Positions 54,890 to 64,000 of a stretch of DNA of 64,000 nt are shown in pieces. The translations under genes and the position numbers were made by a program. Below the pieces are notes generated by a model, which saw only the letters and a list, made by a program, of their open reading frames with translations, was not told where the DNA came from and searched no databases. Location: NCBI RefSeq assembly GCF_900112085.1, contig NZ_FOJY01000007.1:1-64000 (forward strand), written 5' to 3'. The first letter of the stretch is position 1. Every line of letters starts with the position of its first letter. Origin of the DNA: Acetitomaculum ruminis DSM 5522. Its GTDB lineage: Bacteria; Bacillota; Clostridia; Lachnospirales; Lachnospiraceae.

Positions 54890-55174
54890 ATGAAATTAGT
54901 ACCATTAGGAGACAGAGTTGTAATTAAACAGTTGGTTGCTGAAGAAACTACAAAATCAGGTATCGTTTTACCAGGTAATTCCCAGGAAAAACCACAGCAG
55001 GCTGAAGTAATTGCAGTTGGTCCTGGAAAAGTAGTAGATGGTGAAAAAGTTGAAATGCAGGTAAAACCTGGTGATCAGGTTATCTTTTCTAAATATGCAG
55101 GAACAGAAGTTAAAATCGACGGAGAAGAATTAATGATTGTAAGACAGGAAGACATTCTTGCAGTAGTAGAGTAA
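54890..55174 (+). CDS. groES: Co-chaperonin GroES
   Basis: A 94-residue lid protein of the chaperonin. It has the start '[20 protein letters not shown]', the mobile loop '[16 protein letters not shown]' and the end '[14 protein letters not shown]'. AAGGAGG is 8 bases upstream. It lies 30 bases before groEL, under a CIRCE element. Confidence 0.97.
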   Translation: MKLVPLGDRVVIKQLVAEETTKSGIVLPGNSQEKPQQAEVIAVGPGKVVDGEKVEMQVKPGDQVIFSKYAGTEVKIDGEELMIVRQEDILAVVE

Positions 55175-55180
55175 TAATAG

Positions 55181-56827
<1,647 letters not shown>

Positions 56828-56850
56828 TAAAAAAATCAAAAAAGCTATTC

Positions 56851-56886
56851 AAAGAGTTCCACAATTATAGTTGGAACTCTTTTTTT
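56851..56886 (+). terminator. Terminator of groESL
   Basis: AGAGTTCCA pairs with TGGAACTCT around a 10-nt loop and is followed by TTTTTT. Confidence 0.9.
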
Positions 56887-56942
56887 GCGAAAAATAGATA
56901 AAAATCTTGAATTTTGTGGAAATCTTTTTTGCATCTTTCACA

Positions 56943-56971
56943 TTGACAAGAAAAATTATTTTTGCTAAACT
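56943..56971 (+). promoter_or_regulatory. Promoter of guaB
   Basis: TTGACA (56943-56948), a 17-bp spacer and TAAACT (56966-56971), about 50 bases before the guaB start. Confidence 0.7.
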
Positions 56972-57014
56972 TTTGTGAAAATATAGATAAATTGTATACA
57001 AAATTGGAAAGTGA

Positions 57015-58478
<1,464 letters not shown>

Positions 58479-58490
58479 TTATAAAATTTA

Positions 58491-58517
58491 CTGCCGCAAA
58501 AATGCGGCAGTTTTTTT
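58491..58517 (+). terminator. Terminator of guaB
   Basis: CTGCCGC-N6-GCGGCAG followed by TTTTTTT. Confidence 0.92.
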
Positions 58518-58637
58518 ATGTAAGTAAATAGTACTTTAGTACTTTGAAATCTTAATATTAACATAATAAAGTTTAAATAAGGTTTAATTTAGGATTTTAT
58601 ACTTGAAAAACTACTATTTCTATCATAGAATAAACAA

Positions 58638-59342
58638 ATGGGAAGAGATTCAAAAAGGACTAGAAAAAAGAAAAAGTTAAAAAAGAAAAATAAGGGAATT
58701 AAATGGATAAAACTGGCTGCTTTGGTGGTGATAGCTGCGTTTGTAATTATTGTTGGAAAGAGGGTATATGATAGTTTAAAGACGGTAAATAATGCAGAAA
58801 TATCAAAAGCAGTTACAAAAAATATCAGCTTATCAGAGTATCCGGAAATAGATGTGGAACTTCTTACAATAAATCCTTATTCAAGGCCGGGAACACCTTT
58901 AGAAAAAATCAATGGAATAGTTATTCATTGGACCGCTAATCCAGGTTCAAGTGCAATAGCAAATAGGGATTATTTTGAATCTTTAAAAGATAATCATATT
59001 ACATCTGCCAGTAGCCATTTTATAATAGGACTAGACGGGGAGATAGTTCAATGCATACCAAGCAGTGAAATATCCTATGCTTCAAATGATAGAAATAATG
59101 ATACATTATCCATTGAATGTTGCATTCCAGATGAGACAGGAAAATTTAATGATGCAACATATTCAAGTATGGTTTATTTTACAGCCTGGCTTTGCAAAAA
59201 TTTTAATGTTGATGTTGATAATGTAATCAGACATTACGATGTCACAGGAAAAGATTGTCCAAAATATTTTGTGGAAAATGAAGATAAATGGTTATTATTT
59301 AAACAGGATATAAGAAACTATATAGCTAAGTACAGTGACTAG
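58638..59342 (+). CDS. Membrane-anchored N-acetylmuramoyl-L-alanine amidase (Amidase_2)
   Basis: A 234-residue protein with a Lys/Arg-rich N terminus, one membrane segment at about 23-42 ('WIKLAALVVIAAFVIIVG'), and an extracytoplasmic amidase domain. Zinc ligands are visible: His in 'VIHWTANPG', His in 'VIRHYDVTGKDCPKYF' and Cys in the same motif. It cuts peptidoglycan between muramic acid and the stem peptide. No phage genes are near, so it is probably a cell-wall remodelling enzyme. The N-terminal segment lacks a clear signal cleavage site and likely acts as an anchor. Confidence 0.87.
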   Translation: MGRDSKRTRKKKKLKKKNKGIKWIKLAALVVIAAFVIIVGKRVYDSLKTVNNAEISKAVTKNISLSEYPEIDVELLTINPYSRPGTPLEKINGIVIHWTANPGSSAIANRDYFESLKDNHITSASSHFIIGLDGEIVQCIPSSEISYASNDRNNDTLSIECCIPDETGKFNDATYSSMVYFTAWLCKNFNVDVDNVIRHYDVTGKDCPKYFVENEDKWLLFKQDIRNYIAKYSD

Positions 59343-59361
59343 AAAGTAAAGGTACTTTTGA

Positions 59362-61998
59362 ATGAATGAAAATTATTTTGGTGAGAATTTATTTGAGGCC
59401 GAAGAATTACAGGAGATTCAGGATAGATTTTGTGAAGCCGGAAGTGTATATATGGCTTGTTTTGGAAAAAGTAAAGGAGTTATTACCAGGTTTTCGGGCT
59501 CAAATGAAGAGAGAAATTTAATAAATGAAAAGGTAGGACAGGTATTTTATTTTGATATATTAAACAGGTTAAATAATTCTGGAAATGATATAGTATATCA
59601 GGATACAGACTACCCTTTTATTAAAGCTGCCGGGATAAATGTAAAGGTAAACAACGAAGTGGCAGCAACCTGGGTAGTTACTGGTGTTCTTTTTGACAAG
59701 TGCTATACCAAAGAAGACAGAAAATTTATCTCTAAAATGAAAAAAGTAACAACTGAAGATACTTTCTATAAATCTGTAACATTCTTAGGAATTATTTCTG
59801 ATAAATTGTTTTCCGGAAAATATAATGAGCTTTCTGCTGAAGAAGCATCTAAAAGAAGCAGGATTTCCGAACATTTGATAAAGCAGGAGCTTAAGAAAAA
59901 TGAAGTAATGGGTCAGATAATGAAATATCTGGATTCAGATGAAAAATTTGAAGAGATAATCAATAACATCTTGGCTATATGCGGAAGGTATCTTGATATT
60001 TCCAGCTTGAACTTTGTAAAAATAGTGGATGAGAACAGGTTTGATATGATTGCCGAGTGGACTAACAAGGATATTTGCTCTAGCATTCCCTTCATGCAAA
60101 ATGTTGATATTGCTGACTATCCTTTTATGTCAAACAGAGGCTATATTATATCAAGTAATTCTGCTCTTTCAGATGATATTAGAAACTGCTTTGAAAAAAA
60201 TAATTACAAAGCAGTTGTTTCTATGCCTTTAGAGTTAAATTCCAAGGTTATAATGTATATTAACTTCATAGAAAGCAGACATACAAAAAACTGGGATACT
60301 AAAGATATTTCTTTTATAAATGATGTAAAAAAAGTTGTTCAAAGTATTGTTTCAAAAAGGATAACCAAGAATTCTCTTGCAAGTTCATATCTTTCTTTAG
60401 AGGCAATTCTTGAAAATGTGGGTTGTGGTGTTTTTGTAAAGGATATTAGGGAACACACAACACTTTATGCTAATCAGAAAATTCGTCTTACTTTTAATGA
60501 ATCCATTAAAAATAAAGAATTTGATAAAGTTTTTGATAGATTTTTTATTGAAAATTCAAACTCCGGATTTGGAGAGTTTTACCATAAGGATATAGGCAAA
60601 TGGTTTGATGTTCATTTTACCAATATAAATTGGGTTGATGGGCGAAAAGTAATATTATGCACTGTTTTTGATGTTACAGACAGAAAAAACTATCAAAAAA
60701 AGATAGAAAGGCAGCTTAATAATGACTTTTTAACAGGTCTCTATAATAGAATGCGTTGTGAAAATGATGTAGGTAAGCTAATAAAAGAATGCCAGAAAAC
60801 AAATTCTGTAGGGGCGTTGCTTTATATTGATCTGGATGATTTCAAAAATATAAATGATGGTCTGGGACATCAGTTTGGAGATGTGCTTTTAAAGGCTGTA
60901 TCAAGAACCTTACGGTCGATTCCGGAACTGGAGGATGCCTGCTACAGGATGGGCGGAGATGAGTTTATCGTGGTTATAAGGCCTGAATGTTACAAGCATT
61001 TAGACCGTATAATTAAAGAAATAAGGGAGATGTTTTTAAAGCCCTGGTATTTAAAAGGAGAAGATTATTATTGTACAATAAGCATGGGAGTGGTTTTATT
61101 CCCACAGGAAGGTACAGTAGTAAGCGACTTGATAAAAAAAGCAGATATAGCCTTATATGAGGCAAAGAAAAAAGGTAAAAATACAATAGAATATTATAAT
61201 GATATCGCTGCGTTTAATTCTTTTAAAAGGATGGACATGGAAAAAAATCTGCGTGCAGAGGCAGCCAATTCCTTTAACGGATTTGAAGTTTATTATCAGC
61301 CGGTAATGAATGTTCTTGGAGAGAGTCCGAAATGCTCCGGAGCCGAGGCTTTGGTAAGATGGAATGTACCAGATATGGGACTGGTTTCACCAGGAGAGTT
61401 TATACCGCTGGCAGAATATTTAGGGCTTATTAATCCAATGGGAAATTATATCCTAGAGGATGCCTGTAAAGCCTGCAAAAGCTGGAATGACAAGGGACAT
61501 CCCGAATATAGTGTCAATGTAAATCTTTCAGTTGTACAGCTTTTACAAAAAAACATTGTAAAAATAATAGATAATACATTAAAAAAGACCGGATTGAAAC
61601 CCGAAAATCTTGTTTTAGAGGTGACAGAAAGTCTTGCTATTAATGATATAAAGAAAATGAAACAGGTATTGGGGCAAATCAGAAATTTGGGGGTTGGAAT
61701 TGCTCTTGACGATTTTGGAACAGGATATTCTTCGTTAAGTCATATAAAAGAGCTTCCTTTAAACGAGATAAAAGTTGATCAATGCTTTATCAGAGACATT
61801 GGTGAAGATGATTATTCCTGTGCATTTGTAAAGATGGTGGGTGAGCTTGCAGATGCCTTAAAGGTAGATGTATGTGTAGAAGGTGTTGAAGAAAAGGAAC
61901 AATATGAAATCATAAAATTACTGAATCTCAAATATATTCAAGGCTACTATTTTGGTAAGCCAATGCGTCTTTATGAGTTTGAGAATCAGTTTTTATAA
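59362..61998 (+). CDS. GGDEF-EAL protein with N-terminal sensor region
   Basis: An 878-residue cytosolic protein. The first 450 residues are a sensor region with a GAF/PAS-like shape. The GGDEF domain has an intact active site 'YRMGGDEF' (residues 531-535), and the EAL domain has 'GAEALVRW' (EAL at 662-664) with 'LDDFGTGYSSLSHIKELP'. Both catalytic motifs look intact, so synthesis and hydrolysis of cyclic-di-GMP are both possible. The inhibitory RxxD site before GGDEF is absent (ELED instead). It follows the amidase by 19 bases. Confidence 0.92.
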   Translation: MNENYFGENLFEAEELQEIQDRFCEAGSVYMACFGKSKGVITRFSGSNEERNLINEKVGQVFYFDILNRLNNSGNDIVYQDTDYPFIKAAGINVKVNNEVAATWVVTGVLFDKCYTKEDRKFISKMKKVTTEDTFYKSVTFLGIISDKLFSGKYNELSAEEASKRSRISEHLIKQELKKNEVMGQIMKYLDSDEKFEEIINNILAICGRYLDISSLNFVKIVDENRFDMIAEWTNKDICSSIPFMQNVDIADYPFMSNRGYIISSNSALSDDIRNCFEKNNYKAVVSMPLELNSKVIMYINFIESRHTKNWDTKDISFINDVKKVVQSIVSKRITKNSLASSYLSLEAILENVGCGVFVKDIREHTTLYANQKIRLTFNESIKNKEFDKVFDRFFIENSNSGFGEFYHKDIGKWFDVHFTNINWVDGRKVILCTVFDVTDRKNYQKKIERQLNNDFLTGLYNRMRCENDVGKLIKECQKTNSVGALLYIDLDDFKNINDGLGHQFGDVLLKAVSRTLRSIPELEDACYRMGGDEFIVVIRPECYKHLDRIIKEIREMFLKPWYLKGEDYYCTISMGVVLFPQEGTVVSDLIKKADIALYEAKKKGKNTIEYYNDIAAFNSFKRMDMEKNLRAEAANSFNGFEVYYQPVMNVLGESPKCSGAEALVRWNVPDMGLVSPGEFIPLAEYLGLINPMGNYILEDACKACKSWNDKGHPEYSVNVNLSVVQLLQKNIVKIIDNTLKKTGLKPENLVLEVTESLAINDIKKMKQVLGQIRNLGVGIALDDFGTGYSSLSHIKELPLNEIKVDQCFIRDIGEDDYSCAFVKMVGELADALKVDVCVEGVEEKEQYEIIKLLNLKYIQGYYFGKPMRLYEFENQFL

Positions 61999-62034
61999 AC
62001 ATTTTTACATTATTTTTAAGGAGGAATTATTGTA

Positions 62035-63591
62035 ATGCGTGCAATAATAAGTGTATCTGACAAAACCGGAATCGTAGAGTTTGCCAAGGAGCTTAAGAAT
62101 CTTGGTGTAGATATTATCTCTACAGGCGGTACCTACAAAAAGCTTAAAGAGGAAGGCGTGGAAGCTGTTGAAATTTCTGATTTAACCGGATTTCCTGAAT
62201 GTCTTGACGGAAGGGTTAAAACACTTCATCCTATAGTTCATGCCGGTATTCTTGCAATGCGTTCTAATGAGGAACACATGAAACAGCTTAAGGATTTAAA
62301 AATTGACACAATCGATATGGTAGTTGTAAATCTTTATCCTTTTAAAAAGACTATTTTAAAAGACAATGTTACAAGAAAAGAAGCAGTAGAAAATATTGAT
62401 ATCGGAGGTCCTACAATGCTTAGGGCTGCTGCAAAGAACTACCAGGATGTTGCCGTAGTTACCGATCCTGCTGATTATACAAAAGTATTAGAAGAATTAA
62501 AAGAAAACAAAGAAGTTTCTCTTGATACAAAATTCTACCTTATGCAAAAAGTATTTATGCATACTTCAAACTACGACACAATGATTGCAGATTATCTTAA
62601 AAAAGAGAGAAATGACAATGCATTCCCTGAAACACTTACATTGACTTTCGAAAAAGTTGAAGACATGCGTTACGGTGAGAATCCACATCAAAGAGCTGCT
62701 TTCTATCGTGAAATCGGTAAAAAGAAAGGCTCGCTGGTTGATGCTGAGCAGTTAAATGGAAAACAGCTTTCATTTAATAATATCAATGATACAAATGGAG
62801 CTTTAGAGCTTTTAAAAGAATTTGACGAGCCGACAGTTGTTGCCTGCAAACATGGAAATCCATGTGGAGTAGGAAGTGCTGATACTATAGAAGAAGCCTA
62901 TGAAAAAGCATATAAAGCTGATAAAGTATCAATTTTTGGTGGAATTGTAGTAATAAATAGAGAAGTAACAAAGGCATTAGCTCAAAAATTAAAAGAAGTA
63001 TTCTTAGAAATAATTGTTGCTCCTTCTTATGAAGCTGAGGCATTAGAAATCTTAAAGGAAAAGAAGAATTTAAGAGTACTTAAATTAGATGATATTTCCG
63101 TAAAACAGGATGAAAATGCATTTGATATAAAGAAGGTAAACGGTGGAATGATTGTTCAGACTATTGACTCCAAACTATTACCTGAAGATGAGGAAATAAA
63201 AGTTGTTACCAAAAAACAGCCTACAAAAGAAGAAATGGAAGATATGCTTTTTGCATTAAAGGTTGTTAAATTCGCAAAATCCAACGGAATTGCCCTTGCA
63301 AAAGATAAACAATCCATAGGAATCGGACCTGGACAGGTAAGTCGTATCTGGGCTGCAAAACAGTCAATGGATCATGCTCATGAATTAATAGGTGAAGATA
63401 TTACAAAGGGTGCAGTAATGGCATCAGATGCTTTCTTCCCGTTTTCAGATGTTGTTGAAGCTGCTCATAAAGCAGGTATTACAGCAATTATCCAGCCAGG
63501 TGGATCAAACAGAGATCAGGATTCTATTGATAAATGTGATGAATACGGTATGTCAATGATCTTTACAGGAATGAGACATTTTAAACATTAA
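62035..63591 (+). CDS. purH: Bifunctional AICAR transformylase/IMP cyclohydrolase
   Basis: A 518-residue enzyme for the last two steps of IMP synthesis. The IMP cyclohydrolase domain has '[15 protein letters not shown]' and '[15 protein letters not shown]'. The transformylase domain has '[10 protein letters not shown]', '[12 protein letters not shown]' and '[15 protein letters not shown]'. Length is normal. It follows the GGDEF-EAL gene by 36 bases; AAGGAGG precedes its ATG. It is far from purCFB, so purine genes are scattered. Confidence 0.96.
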   Translation: MRAIISVSDKTGIVEFAKELKNLGVDIISTGGTYKKLKEEGVEAVEISDLTGFPECLDGRVKTLHPIVHAGILAMRSNEEHMKQLKDLKIDTIDMVVVNLYPFKKTILKDNVTRKEAVENIDIGGPTMLRAAAKNYQDVAVVTDPADYTKVLEELKENKEVSLDTKFYLMQKVFMHTSNYDTMIADYLKKERNDNAFPETLTLTFEKVEDMRYGENPHQRAAFYREIGKKKGSLVDAEQLNGKQLSFNNINDTNGALELLKEFDEPTVVACKHGNPCGVGSADTIEEAYEKAYKADKVSIFGGIVVINREVTKALAQKLKEVFLEIIVAPSYEAEALEILKEKKNLRVLKLDDISVKQDENAFDIKKVNGGMIVQTIDSKLLPEDEEIKVVTKKQPTKEEMEDMLFALKVVKFAKSNGIALAKDKQSIGIGPGQVSRIWAAKQSMDHAHELIGEDITKGAVMASDAFFPFSDVVEAAHKAGITAIIQPGGSNRDQDSIDKCDEYGMSMIFTGMRHFKH

Positions 63592-63614
63592 TAATTAAAT
63601 ATTTTTATTATATG

Positions 63615-63659
63615 GCAAGCTGGCACCTTTTCAATTCGGGTGTTAGCTTGCTTTGCTTT
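63615..63659 (+). terminator. Terminator after purH
   Basis: GCAAGCTggCACC pairs with GGTGttAGCTTGC, followed by TTTGCTTT. The stem is long with one internal mismatch. Confidence 0.75.
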
Positions 63660-63674
63660 AAAATAAAAAAGTTC

Positions 63675-63703
63675 TTGACAAACAATATTACGCACTGTAT
63701 AAT
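63675..63703 (+). promoter_or_regulatory. Consensus promoter before the last gene
   Basis: TTGACA (63675-63680), a 17-bp spacer and TATAAT (63698-63703): both boxes are perfect. It lies about 130 bases before the next start codon. Confidence 0.85.
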
Positions 63704-63831
63704 GCAATTTGTTCAGAAGAAGTGTTCACTTTTTCGTTTGTCCAAATCGGACGCATTTCACTGATATTAATAAATATATATATTTAAAGTTATGTTATTT
63801 TATTATTTTATTTGAAAAGGAGAAAAATTAA

Positions 63832-64000
63832 ATGAAGGAAATTTTTGAACAGTATGGAAGCGCAGTAATAAGTGTAGTAATTATAGTTGCTTTAGTAGCA
63901 ATCTTTGGAGTTTTATTAAATTCTGAATCAGGAGTTGTAACATCACAGTTTAAAACACTTATTACACAATTCTTTTCCCATGCAAACGCTTTAGCAGGAA
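63832..64000 (+). CDS. Small membrane protein, partial (cut by window end)
   Basis: 56 codons are visible, beginning 'MKEIFEQYGSAVISVVII' with one long hydrophobic segment at about residues 11-29 and no stop before the window end. AAAGGAG lies before the ATG, and a consensus promoter is 130 bases upstream. I do not recognise the family firmly; similar short one-helix proteins occur near pilus genes in Lachnospiraceae, but that is only an impression. Confidence 0.6.
   Translation, partial: MKEIFEQYGSAVISVVIIVALVAIFGVLLNSESGVVTSQFKTLITQFFSHANALAG

Overview
The window is AT-rich chromosomal DNA from an anaerobic Firmicute, most likely a Lachnospiraceae-type Clostridium. The evidence is the 23S rRNA and tRNA style, sigma-A promoters, strong Shine-Dalgarno sites, a CIRCE-controlled groESL, DUF5688 and DUF3786 proteins, an ABC-F ATPase, and corrinoid-dependent one-carbon genes. 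I do not name a species.

Left end (1-1300): the 3' end of a 23S rRNA gene, tRNA-Trp and a terminator, with no 5S gene between or after them. A degenerate array of about 13 copies with a 34-bp period follows. 1302-9672: a corrinoid methyl-transfer cluster. It holds a MarR regulator, two reductive activators of corrinoid proteins, DUF3786 and DUF2284 proteins, a methyltetrahydrofolate methyltransferase and a corrinoid protein. A substrate-specific methyltransferase (MT I) is missing here. 9756-15000: a gene-poor stretch with a modular repeat element, an MFS transporter, and two shikimate-pathway genes (DAHP synthase, 3-dehydroquinate dehydratase). 15356-17041: a DUF5688 gene interrupted by an ORF-less group II intron. 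Next come tRNA-Arg and a PilZ protein.

18025-21661: purC-purF-purB. 21889-22444: a cobalamin riboswitch with a terminator but no downstream protein gene, then an ArsR regulator read convergently. 23049-31041: a run of housekeeping genes on the + strand (two aminotransferases, small membrane exporter, SAM methyltransferase, hslO, nadE), ending in a glpK broken by an in-frame amber codon. 31102-36270: a PucR-type regulator with a sigma-like partner, divergent from a URO-D-family methyltransferase and a second MFS transporter. This block is the best candidate for the missing MT I and uptake function of the corrinoid system.

36404-64000: ABC-F ATPase, a large secreted papain-like protease with seven Ig-like repeats, a hybrid histidine kinase, HAD phosphatases, a CPBP protease, gltBD, groESL, guaB, a peptidoglycan amidase, a GGDEF-EAL protein, purH, and the start of a small membrane protein. 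Purine genes (purC, F, B, H, guaB) are spread over the window. A PilZ protein and a GGDEF-EAL protein point to cyclic-di-GMP signalling. The most unusual items are the modular repeat family (3.7, 10.2 and 42.2 kb), the riboswitch without a gene, the ORF-less intron, the 34-bp array and the split corrinoid system.
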